Positions 1 to 9,137 are shown, numbered from the stretch's first letter. The stretch: DNA of 64,000 bases from Rhodospirillales bacterium 24-66-33 (GCA_002281855.1 NCHQ01000009.1:62001-126000); one strand, 5' to 3'. Notes: generated from the sequence alone by a model not told the origin. Numbers and translations: made by a program.

Positions 1-419
1 AGGCACTCCTCCTCGAGGATGCCGGTCGTGAATTTGATGTCGGCGCCCACGAACTCGGCAAACGTCTCGACGGAGTAGCGGCCGAAGGTGCGTCCCACCG
101 TCTTGAAGCGAAGGCCCAGCACCCAGTGGCCGACCTTGGCGTTCAACAAGGCGCCGGCGCACATCGGGCAAGGCTCTACCGTGGTGTAGAGCGTTGTGCC
201 CGACAAATCGTCCGTGCCAAGCGTGCGGCATGCATCGGAAATGGCGTCGGTCTCCGCATGGATCAGCGAGTTGCCGGTGTGGATGCGGTTGCGTCCACGG
301 CCGACGATTTCGCCCTCCCGCACGATCACCGCGCCAACGCCCATATCGCCTTCCTTGTCCGCGACGGCGGCGAGTTCGAGCGCCTGCCGCATCATCGTCT
401 CGTGATGGTTCGTGTCCAT
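1..419 (-). CDS. Nucleoside/cytidine deaminase family protein (3' end outside window)
   Basis: This is a zinc-dependent deaminase of the cytidine/guanine/tRNA-adenosine deaminase superfamily. The conserved zinc site is visible as HAE at about residues 54-56 (catalytic Glu) and PCPMC at about 83-87 (two Cys ligands). The reading frame is open to the left edge, so the C-terminus is missing. I chose the ATG at 419 because MDTNHHETMMRQALELA is the usual N-terminal helix. In-frame ATGs at 431, 449 and 458 would add 4, 10 or 13 residues, and none has a strong ribosome site. The substrate cannot be set from the sequence; guanine, cytosine or a tRNA adenosine are all possible. It is divergent from the SDR gene. 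Confidence 0.85.
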   Translation of the reverse strand, partial: MDTNHHETMMRQALELAAVADKEGDMGVGAVIVREGEIVGRGRNRIHTGNSLIHAETDAISDACRTLGTDDLSGTTLYTTVEPCPMCAGALLNAKVGHWVLGLRFKTVGRTFGRYSVETFAEFVGADIKFTTGILEEEC

Positions 420-527
420 GGCCACGATCATGGACAGGGCGTGTCGCATCGTCACCATGATTCCAAACCGGCCGTTCGTGCTAGGCTCGATCTCAATCCT
501 TCCGTCCCCAAAAGACGGGAGAGGAAG

Positions 528-1370
528 ATGAAGCGGGAGCGGAGCGGCATGAGCGGCAAGTTGAAGGACAGGGTGGCGATCGTCGTCGGGGCGGGCTCGA
601 GCGGACCGGGCTGGGGCAATGGCAAGTGCACGGCCATCACCTTCGCGCGTGAAGGCGCCAGGGTGTTTTGCGTCGACCTGAAGCGGGCGGCCGCCGAGGA
701 GACCGTGGGGCTGATCGAGAAGGAAGTCGGTCCCGGCTTCGCGGTCGCCTACGAGGCCAACGCCTCGAACAATGCCGACGTGAAGGCCATGGTCGGCGCC
801 TGCATGGCGAAGTGGGGTCGGGTCGACATCCTCGACAACAATGTCGGCATCGGCTCCCAGGGTGGCCCGGTCGAGTTGAGCGAGGACGAGTGGCATCGCG
901 TGTTCGACGTCAACGTAAAGAGCTTCTTCCTGACGGCCAAGCATGTGCTGCCGATCATGGAGAAGCAGGGCAAGGGCGCGATCGTGAACGTGAGTTCGAT
1001 CGCCTCGATCCGTAGCCCCAAGGGGATTTACTATCTGGCCTACAATGCCAGCAAGGGCGCGGTGAACTCGCTCACCATGGCGATCGCCTCGCAGTATGCG
1101 GAGAAGGGCATCCGCTGCAACGCGATCCTGCCCGGGCTGATGCACACGCCGATGATCGATTTCCTGGCCGAGCAGTATGCCAAGAGCGAGAAGGACCATA
1201 ACCAGGCCTACGAGAAGATGATCGCCATCCGCGACCACGCCTCGCCGACCGGCAAGATGGGCACCGGCTGGGACACCGCCAACGCCGCCCTGTTCCTCGC
1301 GTCGGACATGTCGGCCTATGTGAATGGCCACCTTCTGGTGGTCGACGGCGGCATCACCGTGCGGGCCTAG
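528..1370 (+). CDS. SDR family oxidoreductase
   Basis: NAD(P)-dependent short-chain dehydrogenase/reductase of 280 residues. The nucleotide-binding glycine-rich motif is an unusual VGAGSSGPGWGNG at about 20-32, followed by VFCVD, whose Asp50 after beta-2 favours NAD over NADP. NNVG at 104-107 replaces the common NNAG. The catalytic set is Ser156/157, Tyr172 and Lys176 (YNASK). The C-terminus carries the usual VDGG. The start at 528 follows a GGGAGAGGAAG ribosome site; ATG 549 (MSGKLKDRV) is an equally credible start seven codons later. It stands alone, so its alcohol or ketone substrate is unknown. Confidence 0.9.
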   Translation: MKRERSGMSGKLKDRVAIVVGAGSSGPGWGNGKCTAITFAREGARVFCVDLKRAAAEETVGLIEKEVGPGFAVAYEANASNNADVKAMVGACMAKWGRVDILDNNVGIGSQGGPVELSEDEWHRVFDVNVKSFFLTAKHVLPIMEKQGKGAIVNVSSIASIRSPKGIYYLAYNASKGAVNSLTMAIASQYAEKGIRCNAILPGLMHTPMIDFLAEQYAKSEKDHNQAYEKMIAIRDHASPTGKMGTGWDTANAALFLASDMSAYVNGHLLVVDGGITVRA

Positions 1371-1437
1371 CGCGTCCGGGTTTGGAGCGGGCCCCTTTGT
1401 TGAGGGGCGCCGTGGTGGCATAGCCAGAGGGCGCAGT

Positions 1438-1469
1438 CGAAATAAACGAAATAAACGAAATAAATGAAA
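1438..1469. repeat. Short AT-rich tandem repeat
   Basis: The 9-bp unit CGAAATAAA occurs three times head to tail (1438, 1447, 1456) and runs into the variant TGAAATGA. It lies between the convergent SDR and AbrB-family genes and is strikingly AT-rich for this genome. A small hairpin (GCCCCT at 1391-1396 with AGGGGC at 1403-1408) lies just before it, but no T-run follows the hairpin. Confidence 0.7.
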
Positions 1470-1521
1470 TGACCTTGGGGGTATTCACCGGCAGGTACCC
1501 GGATACCGCGGGGAGGCGAGA

Positions 1522-2613
1522 TCAGCGGCGCGCGCGTCTCAGGATCGTACGGAAGACGATCGGTCCGGTGATGATGATCAGGAACAGCCGGAACAGATGG
1601 TGGGTCGCCACCATTGCGACCTCGACGCCGAGCGCGAGGCCGATCAGGCTCATCTCGGCGAAGCCGCCGGGGGCGTAGCTCAGCACGGTGGCGTCGAGGT
1701 TGAGGCCGGTCAGCGCGTGGGTGATCTCGGCAAAGCCGACCGCGCAGGCGATGAGGATGAAGGCGGCGCCGACCGACGCCGCCATCTCCTTGTGCAGCCG
1801 GTCGAAGTTGGTGCCGACGAAGCGGCAGCCGATGCCGGTGCCGACCACGACCTGCGCAGCCGCGACCAGGAACCCCGGTGGCTGCGAGCTGGTGAAACCG
1901 CCGAGATGAGCGATGGCGCTCACGATCATCGGGCCCATCATGAAGCTGGCAGGCAGGCGCAGCAGGCGGCCGAGGACCGCGCCGATCACGCCGCAGGCGA
2001 TCAGGATGGCATAGTCCTTCCAGTCGTTGCCGGTCGGACCGTGGACCATGGTGAGGACGCTGGTCTGCGCGCCGTTCACCAGCCGGTACCAGACCGGGAT
2101 GGTGAGCACGACGGTCAGGATGCGCAGCGCGTGGGCGAGTGCGATCGCGCGCTCCTGGCCGCCCATGGCGCCGCCCATGATGGTCATGTCGTTCAGCCCG
2201 CCCGGCATGGCGGCGAAGTAGCAGGTGACCTTGTCCCAGTCGGTGACCCGCCGCAGCCAGGCGTAGCAGAGCGTGGCGCCGGTCATGGTCATGCCGGTGA
2301 GGACACAGAGGCTGACCGCCCATTCGCCCAGCCGCTGCACGAGCTCCGGCGTGAAGCCCGAGCCCAGCAGCACGCCCAGGATGATGATCATGCCCTGGCG
2401 CAGCCGCACCCGCATGCCGACGCGCAGGCCGAGGAAGGCGGCCACGGTCGAGAAGACGCAAGCGCCCAGCATCCACGCGAGCGGCATGCGCAGCCAGTCG
2501 AACACGAAGCCGCCCGCCGTGCCGATGGCGAGCGCCAGCGCAAGAGGCTGCCAGCCCTCGTGGCCGATGATCCTCTTCTTCCCGGGCTTGGAGGGGGCGT
2601 CCTTGCCGCTCAA
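1522..2613 (-). CDS. AbrB-family (DUF-type) membrane protein, 'ammonia monooxygenase-like'
   Basis: Polytopic membrane protein of 363 residues with about ten hydrophobic helices, arranged as two similar halves, as in the AbrB/YnaI-type transporter family often mislabelled ammonia monooxygenase. The motifs AMPGGLNDM and [11 protein letters not shown], one per half, are the family's repeated PGG signature. The start is a TTG that overlaps the upstream NAD kinase stop codon (TTGA), with AAGGAG about 11 bases upstream, so the two genes are probably translationally coupled. An AbrB regulator or a transport role is only a family label; no substrate can be inferred. It converges on the SDR gene. Confidence 0.8.
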   Translation of the reverse strand: MSGKDAPSKPGKKRIIGHEGWQPLALALAIGTAGGFVFDWLRMPLAWMLGACVFSTVAAFLGLRVGMRVRLRQGMIIILGVLLGSGFTPELVQRLGEWAVSLCVLTGMTMTGATLCYAWLRRVTDWDKVTCYFAAMPGGLNDMTIMGGAMGGQERAIALAHALRILTVVLTIPVWYRLVNGAQTSVLTMVHGPTGNDWKDYAILIACGVIGAVLGRLLRLPASFMMGPMIVSAIAHLGGFTSSQPPGFLVAAAQVVVGTGIGCRFVGTNFDRLHKEMAASVGAAFILIACAVGFAEITHALTGLNLDATVLSYAPGGFAEMSLIGLALGVEVAMVATHHLFRLFLIIITGPIVFRTILRRARR

Positions 2614-3392
2614 GGAGCGAACTGCTCCTTGAGGATCCGTTCCTCGAGATCGTGCTCGGGGTCGAACAGCAGGGTGAGCTTGGTGTCGCTGGCCTCGGTA
2701 ACGGCGACATGGGCGACGTTGGGGATCTCCACCGAGTCGGCCGCCGCTGCGACGGGACGCTTCTTTGGATCGAGGATCGTGAATTCGACCTTGGAGGTGC
2801 GCGGCAGCAACGCGCCGCGCCAACGCCGCGGCCGGAAGGCGTTGATCGGCGTCAGCGCCAGCAGGCCGGCGCCCAGCGGCAGGATCGGTCCGTGGGCCGA
2901 GAGATTGTAGGCGGTCGAGCCGGCGGGCGTGGCCACCAGCACGCCGTCGCAATGCAGCTCGGGCAGGCGCTTCTGGCCGTCGACCGCGACCTCGATCCGC
3001 GCCGTCTGGCGGCTCGAGCGCAGCAGCGACACCTCGTTGATGGCGAGCACTTCCGAGGCCTTGCCGCGGGTGTTGGTGGCCACCATGCGCAGCGGCGTCA
3101 GCGTCACCTGGCGGGCCTTCTTGAGGCGCTTCAACAGGTTGGTTTCCCTGTAGGTGTTGAGCAGGAAGCCGACCGTGCCGAGGTTCATGCCGTAGATCGG
3201 CTTGAGCCGCCGCATGTTGCGATGCAGCGTCTGCAGCATAAGCCCGTCGCCACCCAGCGCGACGATGATGTCGGCTTCGGCCGAGGTTGCCGCGCCGTAG
3301 ATCTGTTCGAGGCGGGCCTTGGCCTCGCGGGCCGTGGCCGTGCTGGCGGAGACGAAGGCGAGGCGGGGAGCGGGCGGGGACTGGACGGCCAT
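2610..3392 (-). CDS. nadK: NAD kinase
   Basis: ATP-dependent NAD kinase, 260 residues, making NADP in the cytoplasm. The family's GGDG active-site motif is at 47-50, followed by the NE(V)S segment and a GSTAYN motif in the middle of the protein, all in the expected order. The length matches bacterial NadK without a long N-terminal extension. It is the first gene of a two-gene leftward unit with the AbrB-family membrane gene, whose TTG start overlaps this stop. It is divergent from the dioxygenase gene with about 100 bp between starts. Confidence 0.93.
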   Translation of the reverse strand: MAVQSPPAPRLAFVSASTATAREAKARLEQIYGAATSAEADIIVALGGDGLMLQTLHRNMRRLKPIYGMNLGTVGFLLNTYRETNLLKRLKKARQVTLTPLRMVATNTRGKASEVLAINEVSLLRSSRQTARIEVAVDGQKRLPELHCDGVLVATPAGSTAYNLSAHGPILPLGAGLLALTPINAFRPRRWRGALLPRTSKVEFTILDPKKRPVAAAADSVEIPNVAHVAVTEASDTKLTLLFDPEHDLEERILKEQFAP

Positions 3393-3495
3393 ACGGGATA
3401 CAGCAATGCCTCGGGTGCAGGAATCGCACTATAGCCGCCCGCCGCGGCGGTGCGATAAAATCCCGGTCACAAAAGAAACTGCGAGGAGGAACGCA

Positions 3496-4374
3496 ATGGA
3501 ACTGGTCCCGCTGGCCGATGGCTTCGGTGTCGAAGTGAAGGGCGTGTCCCTGCTCGACGTCGCAACGGATGCCGAGGCCTACAAGGCCGTCCGTGACGCC
3601 TTCGAAGCCCATTCGCTGCTCGTGTTCCGCGACCAGCAGATCGCCGACGACATCCAGGTCGCCTACAGCCGCGCCTTCGGGCCGCTGGAACTCACCAAGG
3701 TCGCGTCGCTCGGTGCCAACAGCTTCTATTCGCGCCTCACCAATGTCGGCCAGCAGGGCGAGATCGTGCCGCCGGATCATCGCCAGGTGCTGATCGCCAA
3801 GGCCAATGCGCTCTGGCACACCGACTCGTCCTTCAAGAAGACGCCGGCGCTTGCCTCCGTGCTTACCGCGCGCGTGCTGCCGGGCGAGGGCGGCGAGACC
3901 GAGTACACCTCCACGCGGCTCGCCTGGGAACGTCTGCCGTCAGACATGCAGGAAAAGCTGAAGAACGCCGTGGCAACCCATTCCTATGCCAACAGCCGCG
4001 ACCAGATCCATCCCGACCTCGCCAATGCCGAGGAACGCAAGGCGCTGCCGCCGGTGCGCTGGCGGCTGAACTGGCGCAATCCGGCTAACGGCCGTCGCGC
4101 GCTCTATGTCGCCAGCCATGCCTATGCGATCGAAGGCATGGACGACCGCGACGCGCGCCAGCTGCTCGCGCAGCTGCTCGACGAGGCGACGCGGCCGGAA
4201 TTCGTCTACAGCCACAAATGGCGCCAGGGCGACGCGGTGATGTGGGACAACCGCGCCATGCTCCACCGCGGCCGCCCGTGGGACTACACGCGCGAGCGCT
4301 CGATGGTGCGCACGACGATCTCGGCGACCGACGCGGACGGGCTCGGCGAAGTCACGCCGCCCGTCGTTCACTAG
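3496..4374 (+). CDS. TauD/TfdA family Fe(II)/2-oxoglutarate dioxygenase
   Basis: Non-haem iron, 2-oxoglutarate-dependent dioxygenase of 292 residues. The iron-binding facial triad is His108-X-Asp110 (WHTDSSF) and His257 (MLHRGRPW), and Arg272 fits the 2-oxoglutarate carboxylate ligand. These positions match taurine and 2,4-D dioxygenases. GAGGAGGAACGCA directly precedes ATG 3496; upstream extensions in the frame have no such site. No sulfonate transporter sits beside it, so taurine is only one candidate substrate. Others are aryloxy acids or sulfate esters. Confidence 0.9.
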   Translation: MELVPLADGFGVEVKGVSLLDVATDAEAYKAVRDAFEAHSLLVFRDQQIADDIQVAYSRAFGPLELTKVASLGANSFYSRLTNVGQQGEIVPPDHRQVLIAKANALWHTDSSFKKTPALASVLTARVLPGEGGETEYTSTRLAWERLPSDMQEKLKNAVATHSYANSRDQIHPDLANAEERKALPPVRWRLNWRNPANGRRALYVASHAYAIEGMDDRDARQLLAQLLDEATRPEFVYSHKWRQGDAVMWDNRAMLHRGRPWDYTRERSMVRTTISATDADGLGEVTPPVVH

Positions 4375-4388
4375 AAATTCGAGGGAGA

Positions 4389-4420
4389 CTGGCGGCCCGG
4401 CGCGGAGCACGCGCCGCCAG
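4389..4420. terminator. Possible bidirectional hairpin between convergent genes
   Basis: CTGGCGGC at 4389-4396 pairs with GCCGCCAG at 4413-4420 between the convergent dioxygenase and radical SAM genes. Neither strand has a T-run afterwards, so intrinsic termination is uncertain. Confidence 0.35.
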
Positions 4421-4434
4421 CTCGAGGCGGGACG

Positions 4435-6246
4435 TTATTCCGCGGCGGCGAGGCGCTGCTGGTTCTGCTGGGCCGCGACCTTGGCGCGGGCAAGATCCTC
4501 GCCGCGGCGCTTGTTGACGGCCGCACCGCCGCCCGAGGTCTCGGCGAACAGCGACAGCTTGTCCATATCCTCGTCGACCACCGGCTGCAGCGCGAGGTCG
4601 GTGTATTCGAGGCGCTTGGGGTCGTTCTTGACCTTGCGGCCGATGGCGATGCCCTGCAGCGTCAGGCGCGCGTAGATCTTGAGCTTGCGCCAGAAATCCG
4701 CCGCCACCTTGTAGTGGAACACGCCGATCGGCTCGATCGGCATGCCATGGCGGCGGTCGAGGCGGTACTTCATGCGGACCGCGCCGCCTTCCAGCGGATG
4801 CACGCCCTCGGCCTCGAACATGATCTTGAACATGGTCATGAAGCGCGCCGGCTCGGCCGGGTCGCGGCCGGGGATCGCGCCGTGGCGGCGTGCCACCGTC
4901 TCGATGTGCTCGGGCGTGTAGTAGGACTTCCAGGCTTCGCGATAGACCTGCTCGAACTCCGCATCGCTCATCTTCGGATGATGCACGCAGCGATGATGGA
5001 CGTCGTACTTGTTGAGGTCGGGGTCCATCCAGACCCCCTGCTTCCACAGGGTCTGGTGATCCTCCGAACCGGGGAGCGGCGTGAGCATGAACAGCTCGAG
5101 GATGTCGAGCGGCAGCTCCTTCTTGATGATCTCCATGTCGCGCAGGATCGAGGCGCGCGTGTCACCGGGGAAGCCCAGGATGTAGCCGGCCCAGGTCGAG
5201 GCACCGCTGGTGTGCCACGCCTGCAGCATCTTGCGGTACTCGGTGATCTTGTTCTGGCGCTTCTTGGCGGCCAGCAGATTGTCCGGGTTGACGTTCTCGA
5301 GGCCGATGAAGACGCGATAGACGCCGGCCCAGCGCGCCTTGTTGATGAAGTTCGGAATGCGGTGGCACTGGGTGTCGACCTGGATGATCAGGGACAGCTG
5401 GATCCCCTCGTTCTCCTTCAGCTCGATGAGCCGGTCGAAGAAGTCTTCCCAGTGCTTGTTGCGGGCCATGTTGTCGTCGGTGATGAAGAACGACGTGATG
5501 CCCTGCTTGTAGTTTTCGCGGACAATCGCTTCGAGATCGTCGGCGGTGCGGAAGCGGCTCTTGCGGCCCTGCACGTTGATGATGGTGCAGAACGAGCACT
5601 GGAACGGGCAGCCGCGGCCCAGGTCGAAGCTCGACATCCCGCCCTCGTTGCGCGCCAGCGCCGACGGCGGCAGGTGCGGGGTGGGAGCGCCCTCGAGGCC
5701 CGGCAGGTCGTCCATGTAGTTGTAGAGCGGCTTCATGGTGCCGTTCATCGCGTCGCGCATCACGAGGTCGAAGCGGCCTTCCTCGGCCTCGCCGGCGAAG
5801 ATCGAGACGCCCATGTCCATGGCTTCCTGGATCTCGGGCGGGATGACCGGCAGCATCGACAGGCAGCCGGACACGTGGAAGCCGCCGATCGCCACCGGGA
5901 AGCGGCCCTTCAGGAACTTGCGGGCGAGATCGACCGCGTGGGGATACTGGTTGGTCTGGACGCCGACCAGGCAAATCAAGCCCTTGCCGCCGCTGCGCTC
6001 GATCTTGGCCATGAGATGGTCCGGCCTGACACGCGTATTGGTCTCGTCGATCGGGTGGATCACGATATCGACGTCGGGACCCAGCACTTCGCGCCGGCGG
6101 CAATCCTCGCCCAGCCCATACAGCGCGGCGAGGGTGTTCGAGGGGATATGTGACCGAAGCCAAGTGATCGGGTAGCCGTCGTCATCGTAATGAGTAGGCT
6201 TGATCAGAATGAGATGAAACTTCGTACGCTTCACGGCACCGCCCAT
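4435..6246 (-). CDS. B12-binding-domain-like radical SAM protein
   Basis: Radical SAM enzyme of 603 residues. The [4Fe-4S] motif is Cys213-X3-Cys217-X2-Cys220 (GCPFQCSFC), and a GGFH segment at about 121-124 lies in an N-terminal region that resembles the cobalamin-binding Rossmann domain found before many such cores. The canonical DxHxxG cobalamin ligand motif is not visible, so cobalamin use is uncertain. The SAM core (about 205-420) is followed by a long C-terminal region ending in an Ala/Gln-rich tail. Start 6246 has GGAGAAG upstream; the frame stays open further but without family resemblance. Related proteins include hopanoid- and lipid-modifying enzymes, but no such genes are adjacent. 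Confidence 0.85.
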   Translation of the reverse strand: MGGAVKRTKFHLILIKPTHYDDDGYPITWLRSHIPSNTLAALYGLGEDCRRREVLGPDVDIVIHPIDETNTRVRPDHLMAKIERSGGKGLICLVGVQTNQYPHAVDLARKFLKGRFPVAIGGFHVSGCLSMLPVIPPEIQEAMDMGVSIFAGEAEEGRFDLVMRDAMNGTMKPLYNYMDDLPGLEGAPTPHLPPSALARNEGGMSSFDLGRGCPFQCSFCTIINVQGRKSRFRTADDLEAIVRENYKQGITSFFITDDNMARNKHWEDFFDRLIELKENEGIQLSLIIQVDTQCHRIPNFINKARWAGVYRVFIGLENVNPDNLLAAKKRQNKITEYRKMLQAWHTSGASTWAGYILGFPGDTRASILRDMEIIKKELPLDILELFMLTPLPGSEDHQTLWKQGVWMDPDLNKYDVHHRCVHHPKMSDAEFEQVYREAWKSYYTPEHIETVARRHGAIPGRDPAEPARFMTMFKIMFEAEGVHPLEGGAVRMKYRLDRRHGMPIEPIGVFHYKVAADFWRKLKIYARLTLQGIAIGRKVKNDPKRLEYTDLALQPVVDEDMDKLSLFAETSGGGAAVNKRRGEDLARAKVAAQQNQQRLAAAE

Positions 6247-6536
6247 AGCGGACTTCTCCAAGACATTACCCGCACGCGGCTCGAGCCAAATTACCGCTTG
6301 ACGGCATCTGTTGTCACAATGCTCTGAGCCGGTTCCCGACGCAACGGGGCGCTGCCGAAAATTCTCAGAATGAATGCGGAATAGAACCACTAGAATTAGG
6401 GTTTTGTGAGGCCAAGCCCAGCCATTAGTGCGCACACGCCATGACGAGGCGACGATTGTGGTTTTGGGCTCGAAGGCGCAGCGTCACTATGCCCAAGCGC
6501 CCCGACAAACGCGCAGGGTGAGGGAACGAACCGGAA

Positions 6537-7787
6537 TTGAGCCTCATCGCCCGTGCGCCGGCCCTGGCGCCCTTTCAGATTAGCAGCTTCCGGTTCCAGT
6601 GGCCGGCCGACCTCCTCGCCTCGTGGGCGTTCGAGATGGAGACCGTCATCCTCGGCTGGTTCGTGCTGGTGTCGACCGGCTCGGTCCTGGCGCTGGCGGT
6701 TTTTGGTTCGCTGCAGTTCCTCGGCACGCTGATCTCGCCGCTGTTCGGCATGGCGGGGGACCGGATCGGAAACCGCAACGTCCTGCTGCTCATGCGGACG
6801 GCCTATCTCGTCCTCGCGTCATGTCTCGCCGTCCTGTTCCTGAGCGGTCTTGCGGCGCCGGTGCCGGTTTTCATCCTGGCAACGATCATGGGGCTGGTGC
6901 GCCCGTCGGACATCACGATGCGCAACCTGCTGGTCGGCGAGACCATGCCGGCCGACTATCTGATGCGGGCGATGGGCGTGTCGCGGACGACCGCCGATTC
7001 CGCGCGCATCGTCGGCGCCCTGTCAGGCGCCGCGCTGGTCGCGGCCCTGGGCTCAGGGCTGGCCTATATCGCGGTCTGCGGCGTCTACGCGGTGTGCCTC
7101 GCGCTGACCCTGGGCGTGGGAATACGTCGCGTGCGGATCCTGGGGGAAGGGGAGGTGACGCCGTCGGCGCTCGGCGCATTGCGGCAGGGCTTCGCCTATG
7201 TGTGGTCGACGCCCGTCGTGCGCGCGGTGATGCTGCTCGCGTTTCTCGTGAACTTCGCGGCCTACCCGCTCACCGGCTCGCTGCTCGCCTATGTGGCGAA
7301 GGACATATACCGGATGGATCAGACCGGCTTGGGTTGGTTGATCGCCAGCTTTGCCGGCGGCGCGCTCACCGGCTCGATCCTCGTCTCCCTCTATGGCGCC
7401 CATATCCGGCCAGCGCGCACCATGATCGTCTGCACGCTGGTCTGGCTGTCGCTCAATCTCGTCTTTTCGTGGCTCACGACGCCCTTGATGGGCGAGATCG
7501 TCCTGTTCGGTTCGGGGCTCTTCCAGAGCTTCTGCATGATCCCGATGTCGGTGATCCTGCTCCGCGTCACAAATCCCGCTTTGCGGGGCTGCGTCATGGG
7601 CGTGCGCATGCTCGCCGTTTACGGCATGCCGCTCGGGCTGCTGCTTTCGGGCCCGCTGGTCGAATGGACCGGCTTCGCGGCCACGGGGACCCTCTACAGC
7701 GTGCTCGGCATCGTGTTCACCTTGGTGATCGGGCTGTGGTGGCGGGCCGAGCTGTGGGACCGTGCCGCGCCGGTAAACGTCCGGTAG
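6537..7787 (+). CDS. MFS transporter (MFS_3/EntS-like)
   Basis: Major facilitator superfamily exporter of 416 residues with about 12 hydrophobic helices. The loop after helix 2 carries the MFS signature region (AGDRIGNRN). The overall pattern is that of the EntS-like MFS_3 group of proton-driven exporters. The start is a TTG at 6537; the nearest upstream ATG (6488) is out of frame and stops quickly. The 290-bp space before it holds the divergent promoters of this gene and the radical SAM gene. The LpxR-like gene follows after 36 bp on the same strand. Confidence 0.85.
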   Translation: MSLIARAPALAPFQISSFRFQWPADLLASWAFEMETVILGWFVLVSTGSVLALAVFGSLQFLGTLISPLFGMAGDRIGNRNVLLLMRTAYLVLASCLAVLFLSGLAAPVPVFILATIMGLVRPSDITMRNLLVGETMPADYLMRAMGVSRTTADSARIVGALSGAALVAALGSGLAYIAVCGVYAVCLALTLGVGIRRVRILGEGEVTPSALGALRQGFAYVWSTPVVRAVMLLAFLVNFAAYPLTGSLLAYVAKDIYRMDQTGLGWLIASFAGGALTGSILVSLYGAHIRPARTMIVCTLVWLSLNLVFSWLTTPLMGEIVLFGSGLFQSFCMIPMSVILLRVTNPALRGCVMGVRMLAVYGMPLGLLLSGPLVEWTGFAATGTLYSVLGIVFTLVIGLWWRAELWDRAAPVNVR

Positions 7788-7823
7788 CTGCAACCCTGCG
7801 GCGGGAAGGGCGTTCCAGCGTGA

Positions 7824-8927
7824 ATGCATCTCCGCCTCGCCAAGACCATCGCTCTGGCGATGGCAGCCCTTTGTACCGCGGCCCCTGCGGCGTGGACGCA
7901 GACGTCCCCCGACGCAAGCCGGCCGCCGCCGCCTTCGGCCACCGAGGACGAACGGCGCAGCATCTACACGTTCCAGGTCGAGAACGACGTGTTCAACCGG
8001 TTCGGGCGGTCGGACCGTGACTATACGAGCGGGCTGAGGATCGGTTGGCTCTCGCCCGCCATCACCGAGATGCCGCACGGGCTCGTGGCGATGACGACCA
8101 TCCCGACCTTCCTGGGCGAAGCCCCTGCGGATTCGGTCATTCGCCGGGTCGCGGTCTCCGTTGGCCAGAATATCTACACTCCGGAAGACACTTACGTGTC
8201 TTATCCGATCTACGACGACCGGCCGTACGCGGCGTGGCTTTATGCGAGCTTCGCGTTGCAGTACACCTACAAGCGTCATGACCCGGCGACGGGCCGCGAC
8301 GAGCCGACCCGCCTCGATACGCTGCAGCTCGATCTCGGCGTCATCGGCCCGGCCGCGGGCGGCGAGTTCGTTCAGAACAACTTCCACAAGCTGATTGGCG
8401 TGGAGCCCGCCTATGGTTGGGGCAACCAGCTCCACAATGAACCCACGGTCGGCCTCTCTTTCGAGCGGCGCTGGCGGACGGGGCGCGCCGTGCTGATCGA
8501 CAATCCCAAGCTGGAGGTGGATTTCATCCCGCGCGCGGCGCTGGCGATCGGCAACGTCGCGACCTATGGCAGCGTCGGCGGCACGGCGCGTATCGGCAAG
8601 AACCTGCGGGACGACTTCGGCCCGACGCGGGCCCGTCCTGCTTTGCCGGGATCGGACGCCTTCATCGGCGATGGTAGCTTCGGCTGGTATCTGTTTGCCG
8701 GGATCGACGGGCAGGCGGTCGCCCGCAACATCTTCCTGGATGGCAACACCGACGGCTTCAGCCAGCGCGTCTCGCATCGTCCCTTCGTCGGCGAGGTGCA
8801 GGCGGGATTGGCCGTGCTTTGGGGCGGTGTACGAATCTCCTATACCCAGATTCTGCGCACGCCCGAATTCTTCGAGCGCGACCGCATCACCCAGTTCGGC
8901 TCGATCAATCTCACCTTCAGATACTGA
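7824..8927 (+). CDS. LpxR-family lipid A deacylase (DUF2219)
   Basis: Outer-membrane beta-barrel protein of 367 residues. It has a signal peptide at about 1-26 (hydrophobic stretch ending AAWTQ) and a Pro-rich linker. The family motifs follow: VENDVFNRFG...DRDYTSG near the N-terminus, then DDRPYAAWLY, then the GGEFVQNNFHKLIG segment that holds the catalytic His of LpxR (a Ca-dependent enzyme removing the 3'-acyloxyacyl chain of lipid A). The C-terminus is aromatic (TFRY), as expected for barrel assembly. It follows the MFS gene closely, so co-transcription is likely. Confidence 0.88.
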   Translation: MHLRLAKTIALAMAALCTAAPAAWTQTSPDASRPPPPSATEDERRSIYTFQVENDVFNRFGRSDRDYTSGLRIGWLSPAITEMPHGLVAMTTIPTFLGEAPADSVIRRVAVSVGQNIYTPEDTYVSYPIYDDRPYAAWLYASFALQYTYKRHDPATGRDEPTRLDTLQLDLGVIGPAAGGEFVQNNFHKLIGVEPAYGWGNQLHNEPTVGLSFERRWRTGRAVLIDNPKLEVDFIPRAALAIGNVATYGSVGGTARIGKNLRDDFGPTRARPALPGSDAFIGDGSFGWYLFAGIDGQAVARNIFLDGNTDGFSQRVSHRPFVGEVQAGLAVLWGGVRISYTQILRTPEFFERDRITQFGSINLTFRY

Positions 8928-8941
8928 CGCCCCAAATAAAA

Positions 8942-8961
8942 GGGGCGCCCGAAGGCGCCCC
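8942..8961 (-). terminator. Intrinsic terminator with UUCG loop (leftward)
   Basis: GGGGCGCC at 8942-8949 pairs perfectly with GGCGCCCC at 8954-8961. Read leftward the loop is TTCG and the stem is followed by TTTTATTT. It sits just beyond the DUF3309 gene and so terminates leftward transcription from sodB/DUF3309. Rightward it also follows the LpxR gene, but without a U-run. Confidence 0.85.
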
Positions 8962-8981
8962 CTGAACCGTGGATGGGCCCG

Positions 8982-9137
8982 CTATATGCGTCCCATCAAC
9001 AGCAACACGATGACGATGATGAGCACCAATCCGATACCGCCGCTCGGGTAGTATCCCCAGCCGCTGCTGTGCGGCCAGGTCGGCAGCGCCCCGATCAGTA
9101 TGAGAATCAGGACGATCAGTAGAATGGTGCCCAACAT
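8982..9137 (-). CDS. DUF3309 family small membrane protein
   Basis: A 51-residue protein with two hydrophobic helices (about 2-18 and 35-49) separated by a short WPHSSGWGYYPSGG turn, which is the pattern of DUF3309. AAGGAG lies six bases before ATG 9137, and the gene ends just before a strong terminator. It follows sodB on the same strand after 10 bp. Function is unknown; the family is common in alphaproteobacteria. Its place behind superoxide dismutase hints at stress-linked expression, which is inference. Confidence 0.85.
   Translation of the reverse strand: MLGTILLIVLILILIGALPTWPHSSGWGYYPSGGIGLVLIIVIVLLLMGRI

Noticed and set aside
126..527. N-terminal extension of the SDR frame
   Set aside because: It runs antisense over the deaminase gene; the SDR fold begins only after 549.
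1391..1408. Small hairpin between SDR and AbrB genes as a terminator
   Set aside because: The stem is only six base pairs and no T-run follows on either strand.
2614..3819. Long upstream extension of the AbrB-family membrane gene across nadK
   Set aside because: The extension overlaps NAD kinase in another frame and lacks homology; a TTG start at 2613 with a ribosome site explains the gene.
6247..6536. Search for a small gene or RNA in the 290-bp gap between the radical SAM and MFS genes
   Set aside because: Only weak promoter-like sequences were seen; no open frame with a ribosome site and no structured RNA could be supported.
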